A DNA stretch of 64,000 nt, from assembly GCA_944990035.1 (NCBI GenBank), contig CALYLX010000039.1:53235-117234 (forward strand), written 5' to 3'. A program made the translations under genes and the position numbers. The notes beneath the pieces are model-generated. The model was not told the DNA's origin. It was given only the letters and a program-made list of their open reading frames with translations, and did not search any database. Below, in pieces: positions 47,152 to 60,737 of this stretch. Within the stretch, counting starts at the first letter, position 1. Each line of letters starts with the position of its first letter. Source of the stretch: Clitopilus passeckerianus (lineage: Eukaryota; Basidiomycota; Agaricomycetes; Agaricales; Entolomataceae).

Positions 47152-48980
47152 TCAACGATTCAACGTCCATCCCACCTGCAGGCCATGGATGCCCTCAATC
47201 TCCTCCTTGATCGTCTCTTGCACGAGTTTATGCTGCTGCACGATCGACTTGCCAGCAAACTCTTTTGACGAGATCAGGATTCCGTAAAACGTTCCACAGC
47301 CGCCTAGCAGGAACACGGTCAGTCCATGTCGCGGGAGTCAAGAACGCGAACGAAAGCAAAGAAACTCAGAAGGTATCGTAATGTCTCCATGCTGCAGCTA
47401 GTGCACGCGTTTCAGAAGAACAGAAATACTTGTGTTTATCACAGTGGGAACAAGAACCGAAAGTAGTTGCTTACCTATAGTGGACGAAGCACCAAAGAAA
47501 GGAAGAGAATAGTCAGCAAAGGTTGTCAAAAGAAGAGTAGAACTATTTGGAAAGAATAGACGAAACGAGTGCAAGCGAATCAGAAAAACAAATGTGATAT
47601 TCATGGTCTCCGTCCCCCACTCCCATCCACACGCTCCAAGTAATGATGATAGAAACGGGAGCCCATAGGGGAACCAAAACCAGCAGCTCACCTATTCATC
47701 CAAGTCGTCAACCACCATGGGGAGAAAGATAATCCAGTCAGCAAACGTCATCCAAGCACGAACCAATACCAGAAGAAATTCAGTAGGAACAATTGGAATG
47801 GATATTTGCTTGATTTCATGACCCGTCGTGCGGGCCTCATGTTAACGAGTATAGTCATCACTCGATGCGGGGTGTGGACGGAAGCCTTACCTGTAAGGAG
47901 AGGGGGTTAGTACGGTCTCGAGAGGATGCAATATGTAGGAGATTCAGAATAAAGGTTTTTCACGGCTGATCTGCAAGGGATTCGCTCAAATGTATGCGAT
48001 ATCGTCCATCACACGTCCCTCCTCAGCCAGAACGACAGTCTCAGAGCAGTAGAGAACTAGGAAGGAGTGAAGTACAGAAAGAAAGTATGCTTACCTATTC
48101 AACCGGGTAGACAAGAACAAGGCGCAAAGAAAAAAGAAATTGTCAGCGTCATTCCAGTTACCAAAAGACGTAGAGAGGAGAAAGGAACGGAGGAGTCAGT
48201 AGGAACAATTGGATAAGAGATTTTGTATTTCACGAGTGGACATTTCGTCCCACTTCATATAATACATGCGTTTGTTGGAGTTCATCGTTCAACGTGTCGA
48301 GTTGGATTTGTTTGAAGGACGTTGAGGGATTGAAATGTCGCTTACCTAGAGGAATGAAGGTCAGTTAAGATGTACGAGCATGAAGGAGAAGGAGGGAAGA
48401 GAAGAAGGGCATATAATATCAGTGAGATTCTGACGTGATAATTATTGCAATCAGCCACGGGTAGTTATCCCATGTCATCCATCTCGAGTGGAATGAGAGT
48501 TTGTTCATCATTATATGCCTTCTTCCCTCCCCAAGTAACCCACGAATGGGCGAAGTGAAGACACCGAAACCAACCTGATACATCTTGAACCTTCAACTGC
48601 CCAGGAGCGAACCTCTCCGTCAATTTCTTATAAATCGTCTCCTCCCCTTCCGTGAGGTTCACCTCCAACGGATCAGGGTGTGTCTTCCCCTCGCTCCTCC
48701 GGCTCGAGGTGCTGAACGTTCGTTTAGTCCATACCGACTGGCTCTTCCTTGCATTGCTGCTTGTTAGCCTCCGTGTGGCCGTTGACGACGATGTTGACGT
48801 CGATGGCAAGCCAAATTCAACCGTCGACGTAGCTACCCATACGGTTCTCGATGTCCCCGATGATATTCCAAGTCCAGACGCAGACGAGCCAGAGTAGTAC
48901 CGTGCGATGGCGGCGCGGCGACACTGCTGGGTGAAAGGCAGATGCCTGAAGAGGCTGGTGGATGTGCTGGAGAAAGGCAT
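47152..48980 (-). CDS. BolA-family protein, probably mitochondrial (Bol3-like)
   Basis: BolA proteins act with monothiol glutaredoxins or Nfu1 in delivery of Fe-S clusters. Exon 1 (48980-48575) encodes a long Ser/Thr/Arg-rich leader of about 100 residues (MPFSSTSTSLFRHLPFTQQC), suiting a mitochondrial presequence, then the start of the BolA fold: EGEETIYKKLTERFAPGQLK, VQDVSG. Exon 2 (47303-47152) continues GCGTFYGILISSKEFAGKSI, VQQHKLVQETIKEEIEGIHG and LQ, and ends WTLNR. The codon split across the intron gives the invariant VSGGCG, so the exon join is firm. The Cys and the HKLV histidine expected as cluster ligands are present. The single 1,271-nt intron is about 20 times the usual length here and is described separately. 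Confidence 0.88.
47304..48574 (-). other. Long intron made of six end-to-end intron-like units (recursive splice sites)
   Basis: The intron of the BolA gene contains five places where a 3' splice site touches a 5' splice site, read on the minus strand: CTCTAG|GTAAGC at 48346/48345, GAATAG|GTAAGC at 48095/48094, TTACAG|GTAAGG at 47891/47890, GAATAG|GTGAGC at 47692/47691 and CTATAG|GTAAGC at 47476/47475. They cut it into units of 229, 251, 204, 199, 216 and 172 nt. Every unit has a branch-point match upstream of its end: CTGAC at 48364-48360, 48146-48142, 47517-47513 and 47322-47318, TACTAAC at 47912-47906 and TGCTGAC at 47743-47737, most with a pyrimidine tract. A 17-nt block (CAGTAGGAACAATTGGA) is repeated at 47781 and 48197. 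Confidence 0.7.
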
Positions 48981-50125
48981 GGAAAAGTGAGGAGAGTGGG
49001 GTAATTTATGGGAAACTTGTGAGGTGGTGGTCAGATGAGCGTGTCACTGTGCAGTTCGTTCGGTTTGTCCCGGTTACATCAGCCAGTCTGGGGTGTTCGC
49101 GTGCTGCTTTCGACCAGGCGCCGTGCAATGAGGTTTGCCAAGTAGATAATCTAGTATATCGTTCTTTCTAGCGGCCAGTACAAGAGCCGTTGAATTGTCC
49201 TCCTGAAGCTCATCTATCGCAGCAGTTCTACGTAGCAATTCATGTATTCAACTTATCAATATGCATTCGTTTCCACCTCTCAAACAAAACCTAGTATCTC
49301 ACCTACCCAGCCAAAAAAAAAGGCGTTAACCCATCATGGCTCAGCCAGCCGCCTCAGCGTATAGAATGCGTTATACACGTCTCCGACCGACTCGCCGTTC
49401 CTCCCGGCCCCTTCACAGGTCGCGTCTTCGCGTTACACGTCCCGAGGTCGGCCCTCCTCAAATATCGTATCGCTACGTCACTCAGATATTATCCTGAGAG
49501 GTTTAATCCATATGTACCTGACACTCGCAGCAAGCGTTCCTGATCGTTTCAGAAGCCCAGCTCAGCATTTAGAGGGCGCACCCCAATGAGTCCCACCGCT
49601 GTTTTGGTCTAGAGAGGAAATCGAAAGGAGAGGAAGGAGAGAGAGGCGCTGAAGGCGGGATTGAGTTTGGTTGGGTCGGCGGTGGATTTTTGGTGATGGG
49701 ATTTTCAAAACGGAGAAGTTAGAACGATCAGCTTGGCCAGTTTGATTAATTGGCTTGTTTGGCACGTCGAATTTGTTGGAAGGTTCGAAGTGGCGTATCT
49801 TGGTACATAGGGAGAACATGCAAATTTCTACGACCTTGTTGTTCTGATGAGATCAAGATGAAAGTCCCGCTTTTGAATGACTCGAATACAACCCTCTGGT
49901 TCCAATTGGTGTTCACTGACGTCTCGCCGGTAAAAACCAGGCAGGCGGCGAGATATTGGAGAAAGTATGGGACAAGTTAAGGATGAGTCTTCGTATCGTA
50001 ACTAGTTCATTCTCGCCGCGTTTTACCCAAGCCGCGTCTATCCTACGGCGATCACATTACAGACTCGTCATTTGTCATCGGCTAAAGACCTTCGTTCCTC
50101 CGTCTACCTGGCGAGTGCCCTGTAA
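48981..50125. other. Divergent intergenic region (BolA / COX15)
   Basis: About 1.1 kb without a supported gene. Short frames on both strands lack motifs and plausible splice partners. Promoters of both flanking genes should lie here. Confidence 0.5.
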
Positions 50126-51830
50126 ATGTTCCTCTGCAAGGCCGCAGCCTTCCGGGTTGCTCCTAGAGCAGCCAATTCTACCTACTCGTCAATCAACAGA
50201 GGCATTTTCACCGCAACAAGAGGCTGGAATGCCAGCATCACTAGGCATAGTCTTCTCAATTCGTCAAAAGCCTCCAATACACTCGCAAGCCAGTTGAAGG
50301 ATCGAGTCAAGGCGGCATGGACGCGTTCACTGACGACTTCCACACCTCTATCTGCTACAGTAACCTCTACCCTTCCGCCAAATGCTGTCCCTATTGAAGC
50401 CGTCAACTCAACGACTGGTGATTCTTCTGCTACTTCGGAAGTCCTTCCCACTCTCGCACCAAAGTCAGTCGGCATATGGCTGATGATCACCTCCACTCTT
50501 GTATTTGCCGTCGTTGTTGTTGGAGGTGTGACGCGTCTTACGGAGTCTGGACTCAGCATCACAGAATGGAGGCCTATCACTGGCGTTCTGCCACCGCTTT
50601 CAGAGGCGGAATGGGAGAGGGAATTCGACAAGTACAAGGAAACTCCTGAATTCAGAGTGTATGTTGCCTTCCTTCTCTATACGATGCAACGAACTAACGA
50701 AGAGATTGAATCCAGTCTGAATTCGCAGGCAACCCTCTCCGACTTCAAATTCATCTACTCAATGGAATGGTCTCACCGCCTCCTCGGTCGTCTCATCGGT
50801 CTCGCATTCGTCCTTCCCATTCCCTACTTCTTTGCCAAGAAGCGCATCTCGAAACCCATGGCTCTCCGTTTGACGGGTCTATCCGTCCTTCTGGGAATGC
50901 AAGGCGCACTCGGCTGGTATATGGTGAAGTCTGGATTGGACCAGGCCCTCCTGGATGACACGCCCAGTGGGATCCCCAGAGTCAGCCAATACCGGCTCGC
51001 AGCTCATCTCGGTGCAGCTTTAGCATTCTACCTTGGTGTTTTCGGGACTGGTATGGCAGTACTGAAGGATTGGAGATTTGCAAGGGGGGAAATGTGGAGC
51101 GGTGTCAGCGACCTTGGAAAAGATACGGTTCAGAAAATGTTACGGAATCCCGTTCTGAGGAGCTTCAAGAGGCAGGCTTGGGGCCTTACCGCATCGGTGT
51201 TCTTGACTGCCCTTTCGGGTTCGTTTCGCCCTCATTCAAACTGTTGATCATGCATTGACCGAGAGCTCTTTAGGTGCTTTTGTTGCTGGCTTAGATGCAG
51301 GTCTTCTCTATAACGAGTTCCCCCTCATGGGTGGCCAGCTCGCACCGCCCTCCGACGAACTCTTTGACGCTCGCTACGCCAAATCAGCCGACAAATCCGA
51401 CCTTTGGTGGCGCAACATATTCGAAAACCCCACCACCGTTCAATTTGATCACCGAGTTCTCGCAACGACGACCTACTTCGCCACCGCCGCCCTTTTCTTC
51501 CGTTCGCGTTCCCTCATGGCGAAGCTTCCTGGCACCATACCTCCTGGGGCTGCTAGGGCGATGGCGTTCGCTTTCGGCATGGCAAACATCCAGGTACTGT
51601 TGGGCATTTCGACACTTCTATATCTTGTGCCCGTGCCGCTTGCTGCAGCACACCAGGCTGGAAGTGTATTGCTTCTCAGTGCGATGACCCACGTACTCAT
51701 CACCTTGAGGAGACCCAGCAGGGCTGCAAGAGCTTGGAGGGAGGCATGGGCCAAGGTTAGCACCGGGACAAAAAGTACAAAGCCTGTGATTGAACGGGCC
51801 ACCATGACCTCCGGAACTACCAATGTTTGA
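50126..51830 (+). CDS. COX15: Heme A synthase
   Basis: Inner-mitochondrial-membrane enzyme that oxidises the C8 methyl of heme O to make heme A for cytochrome oxidase. A long Ser/Arg-rich presequence (about 110 residues) precedes the first membrane helix GIWLMITSTLVFAVVVVGGV and the family block TRLTESGLSITEWRPITG. Heme-ligand histidines are in SMEWSHRLLGR, YRLAAHLGAALAFYLG, VQFDHRVLATTTYFATAALF and AAHQAGSVLLLSAMTH. Two introns are predicted. The first (50659-50715, 57 nt) is a multiple of three without a stop, so it is invisible in a plain frame; its removal restores EFRVLNSQATLSDFKF. The second ends just before 51277 and joins ALSG to AFVAGLDAGLLYNEFP. ATG at 50126; TGA at 51828. Confidence 0.92.
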
Positions 51831-52034
51831 GGTTGGGCTGACGCACATAACATATTGTTAATATCTCCGCCCATTTAGAAAGTATCGTCTTAAAATCTAA
51901 TGTTAATAAAGCTACTGAACCCTTGGCCGGCCTGTGACAGCATTCGTTGATTTGATTCTGATTCAAATATTGGATTCACGAGCAGTCGAAAAAAGTACAA
52001 AGATATTAAATTCACAAAGGGAGCAACAATTTGC

Positions 52035-53172
52035 CTATCCTGCCATCTGGACGTCCTCGTCGCCGCCTGGCATACTTGCAGTCCCACTCCCTGAAGCTGC
52101 AGGAGCGGGTGTCTCTTTGGGCACCATGGTCTTCAAGAACACATCGATCTTCTCTCCTTCCAGGATTCTGAATGAACCACCAGCAGATGGTGCCCCAGTT
52201 CCAGACACTGCACCCGCCTTCTCGTGCTCAGAGAAGGGGCCGACTATTCCAATTGAGGTGTTGTTTATTGTGAGTTCCTTGTCTTGCTGAAGGGTTTCTC
52301 GGAGGGCATGAAGGCCATGCGTTATAAGCTCCTCCAGAGATGCTAGATAATTTCCGCCGTTAGTTATCGTGGAATTTTGATGAATATGTATACCTACAAT
52401 CTTCGAAACTCTTATAGTGTTTCTCCAAGTATGTCTTTGCGCTCTGACTTCTTGCGCCAATCGACATAGCGTGGTATTCGTATGAATTTCCAGATGGCGA
52501 GAATTCGTAGAGATGGGGGCCGGTCTGATCATGTCCAATGACAAGGAAGCCGACACCATATGGTCGACGCCCGTACTCTTGGGTATTGACTTGTGCCTCT
52601 AAGGAAGGGCATTAGAGGGTTTGAAATTAAAGGGATTCAGTACATACTGTCGGCAATGGCTGATACCAGTCTGTTAACTGGTACCGGTCGGTTGAAGATC
52701 ATCTTTGAGGACATTGCTTGTTGTCGCATAAAGTTGCTGCAAACGGAGCCATTGTTAGTTAACGAGCGGTACGGATATGCAAGATCAAACGCACCTGAGT
52801 ACACGAGCATCCGAAGTTAGCCCAGCAATTGCAATGCCAACATGATCGTCGATCCTGAACATTTTCTGCTGGTACGAGGCTAATTCACCAGTCGATCTCT
52901 AGATGCGCAAATCAACGATTAGCCTGCTTGAACTATGGTCTTGACGGGAAGTTAATGTAACGAGCCTTCAATGCCAGCAAGATGGCGTGTGTCTTGTTTG
53001 TTAGGCCAACCGCTGCCGAACCCTGTTTTACAGCCTCCAATGCATACTCGACTTGATGCAATCGGCCTTGCGGGGAGAAGACTGTGTTATCTGAGTCGTA
53101 TGTGTTGCGGAACTGTGCAGGCCATTGAGCAACACGTTGATTGTAAAGAATCTAATGAAACACTCATACCAT
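52035..53172 (-). CDS. PRE5: 20S proteasome alpha-ring subunit, PSMA1/Pre5 type
   Basis: Structural alpha subunit of the 20S core. The first coding exon is only the ATG (53172-53170); a 57-nt GTATGA intron follows and exon 2 starts FRNTYDSDN, then the alpha signature [20 protein letters not shown]. After ALLALK a 67-nt intron with a probable GC donor (52965) leads to [20 protein letters not shown]. Further blocks: [70 protein letters not shown] and [20 protein letters not shown]. The C-terminal tail is acidic and ends GDEDVQMAG. No catalytic threonine is expected in alpha subunits. Confidence 0.93.
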
Positions 53173-53451
53173 GGCCTGATGCTGGACGTGAAAACGTAGA
53201 GGAACGTAAGGATTTCAGTCGACAAGTCAAGATCAAGGTGACGCGTCGTGCCAAATGGTATCTCTGCCTCGTGACCAATTCCCATTTTTGGTAATGCCTG
53301 AGGCGCAGTGTTGCGATTTCTTGAGGTTAATTCATTGGTGGTTTTCTCATGGTATATATTCGTGATGGATAATCGACAAACACTAATGCTAATGCAAAGA
53401 TATGTACATATGTCGATGACAAGAAGGTCTGTACTTCGGACTACCACTCAA

Positions 53452-56400
53452 TTACCTGCCTTTCTTCTCGACCCTCCACTCTTTGAAAATACCGTCCAAA
53501 CTCTTGTATATGAGATGGCTCGGCAGACACCTAATGATCTCCCCAACCCTTTCCTCAGCCTCTTTCTTACCCTCCTCAGTTCCCGATGCCTTCTCGGCAT
53601 ACTCTACCGCCATGCGGAACATTGCCAAAACGGCCAATGAAACGTGCGTCTGCTGAGAGCCATGATCTGAGCCTTGCACTGCAGCCAACAGAGGCCCAGA
53701 GACACCCGACATTGGAGCGCTAGGCGTTGACTGATAGGAAGCTGTCGCGCGCTCGCCACGGACAAGACGAAGGAGGACCTCTAGCACATTTTCAATCTCG
53801 GTCATATGCGTCTTGAGGAATCGGTGTCGTTCAGTCGGTGCTCCAGCCGGGGAGTTGTTTGCCCAGCCCTCCAATACAGTCCAGATAGTCGGCGGCTAAT
53901 TGAGGCGTTGATCAGTGATAAGCCCGTTTTTTATCACCTGCAGAGATGACTTACTGGATCAGGATCGACTACTTGAATTTTCTTCTCCCATCCATCCGCT
54001 GCGTCACCTGCTACCCAGAACATCCTTCCAAACATAGTCCTCATCCATTCCTGGATGTCTCCAGTCTTCACCCACTTAGGCTCAGAAAGAGGTTTCTCTT
54101 TATCCAGATAGACTTGAAGCGTTATGGTGGCAGGCAAGGGAACCTTTGAAAATGGCGGCAAGGTAGTGTCCAGACCGGATTGGTCAAGGGCATTTTCCAG
54201 AGGCAAATATGATTTAGTAACGTCGGACAGGTGCTCAAGCTAGCAAGAAAAGTCAGATAATTGGGGAGCAAATGCGACCTAAGATACGCACCAATATGCC
54301 TTTCAGACCATCTTCCTCTTCCTTAGCGATATTCAGGAGAACTTCAATCCTTCCTTGATGTCTATACACCTTCATGCTTTCCACTACCTCTGCGTCAATA
54401 ACCAGCCTTCGACCTCCTCCAGCGAAAGAAATCGAGAGCCGATTGGCAGAAGGCGTCTTGCCTCCAAGCTTCGCCTCGCCCTTAGCCACCGATGCAACCG
54501 GGGAGCCTCCATAGGTTGAGGTCGACGCATTTGACAGGAACGTGTTCGACCCTGGAGGAGACGCCGGGGGCTCTGGCAAGTGATCCATTTCATGCAAGTC
54601 CGTCAGCTGTGTTTGCTCTTGATCGTCCATTTGTTCATGGCCAACGGTGGGCCCATTGGTAACGGTTACGCTCCCATCGTCCGACGGAGCAATCCTAGGA
54701 GACACTGAGCCGTTTTCCTTGATGGGCTGATCAATGTTAAGGAGCGTCGGCTGCGAAGTTCCAAGTAATGATTGGGCCAGACCCATAACTTGAGACCCTT
54801 TAATCGTGATTTGTGATTCAGATATTGCAGTGGCACTTGGGGGTTCGACACTGTTGGAGGAAGCAGAAGAATATGAGGAGTAAGCATCGGAAGAAACATT
54901 TTAGGATACGGACGCAGAAACAGAGGAACGCTCAGAGGAAGCAGCAGAATCAGATGTAGAAGGCGCCTCTGGCGCAGCGGGAGCAATGGAATCCGAAGCA
55001 GTCAATGGAGTTGCAGAATTGGGCTCTTTCGCCTCAGATGATGTATGCCCATCCATGGCGCTATCTGTATCCTTTGCGGGCTCTGAGCGAGGCCCAGAGG
55101 ATACAGAAACCAGCTCAGATGGCTCTTTATCCTCCATCACCACATTCAAATTATTAGTGCCTTTAGAAAGCATATTAGCAGGATGAACACGAGAGTAGCC
55201 TCCGAAGTTGAGGACCACTTTTAAAGAGTAGGGGCTATAGCCAAATCTTAAAGAAACTCACCCTTTTTGTCACTACCTTCAACAGCTATGTCGTTGGCTT
55301 TGGCACCACCTAAGGCTGCTGACTGGGTTAGATCATCATTAATGGGCTCTTCCTGTTCAGTTGGGAATACAAGCTGGCTGACATCCTCCTCTTCTTCTTG
55401 ATCGTGCTCTCCTTGCACTTCGCTGTGTCCGTGGTCGTCTTCTTCATTCTCAGCAATAGCCGCCATAAGCCAGTCACCCTCGCTCGTGGCACTTGGTGCA
55501 ACATCCGACCGATCGTCACTGATGATGCTCTGCGTCTGGCTATGCATCTGTGGCGGAGGAGGCCGGGTCCTCTCCTCCTCAATATCTCCATCGTCATCCT
55601 CCAACTTCTTCCTCTTTCCTTTCCTCGTAGAATCAGAGGTGAGACCAGCCAGCATTGAAGACGAGTGTGGGATAGGTCGAGAATCATCGGCATCGACAGG
55701 TGTGTGGAAATAAATGCGAAGCCTTGCTGGCGGCGGAGCAGCCGTAGTTGTCACAGAAGCCATAGGAGAGAAAATATCTTGAGTCTGCGTCACGGGAACC
55801 GTAGTTGCTTGCGAACCATCAACAACGGTCATCTGCGAATCGCCAACAGGAACCAGTGACTCGTCTATTTGAGTCTGTTGCACGTCAAAATCTGGCTCCT
55901 GGGTTTCATCGTGTGCAGGCGAGAGCTCTCTGCTCTCCGGCAGCGGGGAGTCAGGCTCCTTGCCCTTGTCTTTGGAACCATCTTGTGCAGAGGCATCCTG
56001 AGTATCATAGTCCATCGATTTATCGGCAACCTCATCGACGGGCGCAATGGTCGCAGCAGCAGCTGCGGGTAAGATACCCCAAGTCCATGCCAAATCTTTA
56101 ATTTCAAGACCAATGATCTTGAAATCCGTGAGCGTCCGCCTGTTCTCTTCCTTCTTTCCACCACCGCCACCAAATCCAGCTGAGGTCTGTCCATCTTTTA
56201 CGCCAGCTCCCGAACCATCATGTCGTCCAGCACGACCAGACCCCGAATGTCCTCCTCGACCGCCGCGGAATGAACCACTTTGGTATCCAGACCCCCCTCC
56301 TCCATAACCACCCCTTCGATTTTGATTGCCAAAGTTCGACCGTGAGCCGTGAGCCCTCAATGAACCGGAACTTCCTCCTCTTCCTCCACCCATGCCGCCT

Positions 56401-57281
56401 CCAGCGGAAAAACTCCCTCCTCTACCCCTTCCTCCTGCCATATTGCCCCTGGAACCTGACGCTGACACTCCCCTGCCCCCTCTACCTCCACCTGTACCAC
56501 CTCCTCGGCCGACTTGAGAACTCCCTCTACCTGCGCCCATATGACTCATACCAGCAGCTCCTCCACGTTGGCCTGATCCACCTGTGAACGAAAGATTGAG
56601 GTTTTGTGGTGGTGGCGGAGGCGCTTGGAACTGCGGCTGCAGAGGTGGAGGATGATGCTGCATTCTGTTTTGATTCGGTCCCTCAAACCTTTGGCGTTTT
56701 GCAGGTGGCAGATGTTGTGGAGGCGTATGGTGCATATTATGCCGTTGTTGCTGTTGCTGCTGCTGCATTTGCTGGGGCGGAGGTGGTGGCTGCTGAGGGT
56801 AATAAGGCTGCTGTGCAGGAGGTTTCGGGTGATAAACCGGCGGCATGGATTGAGGTGCAGCTTGGATAGGGGGAAGTGGTGGTGGCGCGTATTGCTGGGG
56901 ATAGCCAGCAGCAGGTTGATATGGGTTATACGATGGCTGAGCTGGAGCAGGAGGATGCGCTACTGGTGGCGGAGGAGGCGTATTATGATACTGCGCCTGC
57001 ATCTGCTGCAACTGTTGTTGCTGCTGTTGTCTTTGCCACTGAGCGCTATAACCATAGTTCGCATATAATGCAGCCTGCTCAGGAGCAGGTCTCGCAGGCA
57101 ACTGTGCAGGTGGAGAAGTCCATGCAGGATTGAACTGCCCAGCCGGTGGCGGCTGGGGAGGTTGGGACCCCCCTGACCAATAGGCAGTGTATTCGGACTG
57201 ACCAGGTTGAGGAGGTGGTGGACCAGGAGGCAGAGGTGGCTGCTGATAACCTTGCGGAGGCACGAAAGGATTCTTATTCAT
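53452..57281 (-). CDS. Large Q/P-rich, RGG-box protein of unknown function
   Basis: The first exon (57281-55248) encodes about 677 residues: a Pro/Gln/Tyr-rich, prion-like N-terminus (ATG at 57281), a glycine-rich tract with many RGG and RGRGG repeats (about residues 235-370), the block RTLTDFKIIGLEIKDLAWTW, then an acidic serine-rich region with LRIYFHTPVDADDS and a basic KGKRKKLEDD patch. A short intron then leads to VVLNFGGYSRVHPANML. Later exons encode SISFAGGGRRLVIDAEVVES, KVYRHQGRIEVLLNI, a block around KWVKTGDIQEWMRTMFGRMF, and a helical C-terminus (TEIENVLEVLLRLVRG, EYAEKASGTEEGKKEAEERV). All joins are in frame to a TAA at 53452-53454. I do not recognise a named family. The composition suggests a nuclear RNA-binding or condensate protein. 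Confidence 0.75.
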
Positions 57282-57648
57282 GATTTTGTCTCTTTCAATT
57301 ACAACGCGTCGTTGGCGTTGGGAGCATAAAACTAAAGATGAATCGATGATATTCTGTTAGATTTAAGTCAAGTTTTTATAGCCAATCTTGTGTAGAAACA
57401 CGAGTTTTCTTACTGTTTTACAGACCGAAAAGTCTTGTTATAGGGTAAAGGCTGAATTTTAGATAAACGATATGCAGAACGTTTGAGCCAGTACCAGCTG
57501 TGAGCCAGCCAGCTATGAGCAAATTTGAGAAACGGTGCGTCAACAGAGTCAAGGGGGGGTTTGAACTCCGACTAAATTCCGGTACCGTCTTATAAACTTT
57601 CTTCGACGCAACCACATCCATATCGACAATAAATCGCCTACAATTGAC
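57282..57648. other. Promoter of the RGG protein / VFA1 3' flank
   Basis: A 367-bp head-to-tail spacer on the minus strand. No distinct element was recognised. Confidence 0.35.
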
Positions 57649-58307
57649 TCAATATTTGTCTTCTACACCGCCCGTAGGCGCACGAGGCAGTTGTGGGGCC
57701 AGGGCTTTTGCTTGGGCAGTTTGTCTGCGCTTTTTGTGTTCCGCTTGCCGCACTGCAAAGGGCATCAGCACCACGTCGGAGCAACTGAATTGTTGTTACT
57801 CACTGGTGAAGAAGTCTCTGTGAAGGGCATATCGTTCATGGGTTGGCTTTGGTGTTACCGGCTGGGGAGGCGAGGCTGGTGTTTTCGGTGTTGAAATCTT
57901 TGATCCCTTAGCATCCTTGTCTTTCTTGTCCTTGTCTTCACCCTTGTCATTTTCGGCCTTTTCCTTAGCCTCTTTCTCCCTCTCCTTCTCCCTCTCGGCT
58001 TTCTTCTTTTTCTCTTCCCACTCCGCCTTGATTTTGGCAATCTCCTCCTCAGAAAGGTTCACTTTCTGTCCAGTTTCTGCGCCATCTGATCCATCGAGCT
58101 TCGTTGCGAATCCATAATCTGTTAGATGCCCAGGACATGTGTAGACAAAGTCTACGGTATCAATCGTTGCCAGTACGGTCGTTGTTGGCTTGTAGCATAC
58201 GTAACATGCTTTTGCTGTCCCTGTTTGCTATTGTCCCCGCGTAAATCATGCTGTATCCATCGTGGCAATCGACTTACACGTTTATAGTACACATTGGTGA
58301 AGGACAT
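57649..58307 (-). CDS. VFA1: Vps4-associated protein 1
   Basis: Small endosomal regulator that binds and stimulates the ESCRT disassembly ATPase Vps4. Exon 1 encodes MSFTNVYYKR. The next exon gives TAKACYVCYKPTTTVLATID and FVYTCPGHLTDYGFA, holding the paired Cys motifs expected to bind zinc. The middle is a highly charged lysine/glutamate coiled coil (EEKKKKAEREKEREKEAKEK), and the end ERYALHRDFFTMRQAEHKKR is the conserved C-terminal block. The first intron needs the donor GTGTAA, one codon step before a better-looking GTAAGT, to keep frame. The final intron joins FFT to MRQAEH. Stop TGA at 57649. About 185 residues. Confidence 0.87.
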
Positions 58308-60584
<2,277 letters not shown>

Positions 60585-60737
60585 TAACATGACGAAAGTT
60601 GAAATCAAATACTTGTTTTGAAGTAAGATAAATGATATATTCCAATCTTTCTCCAATGCACCAAAGAGTAAGATAAGACCGAGTGACCAGATTAGAGTAC
60701 CAAACGCACAATATTACATCACATTGACCACTGAGCG

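Noticed and set aside
47304..48574. Nested gene inside the long BolA intron
   Set aside because: The longest frame there (about 97 codons, 47398-47691) crosses an AG|GT junction, and its residues look like translated pyrimidine tracts rather than a protein.
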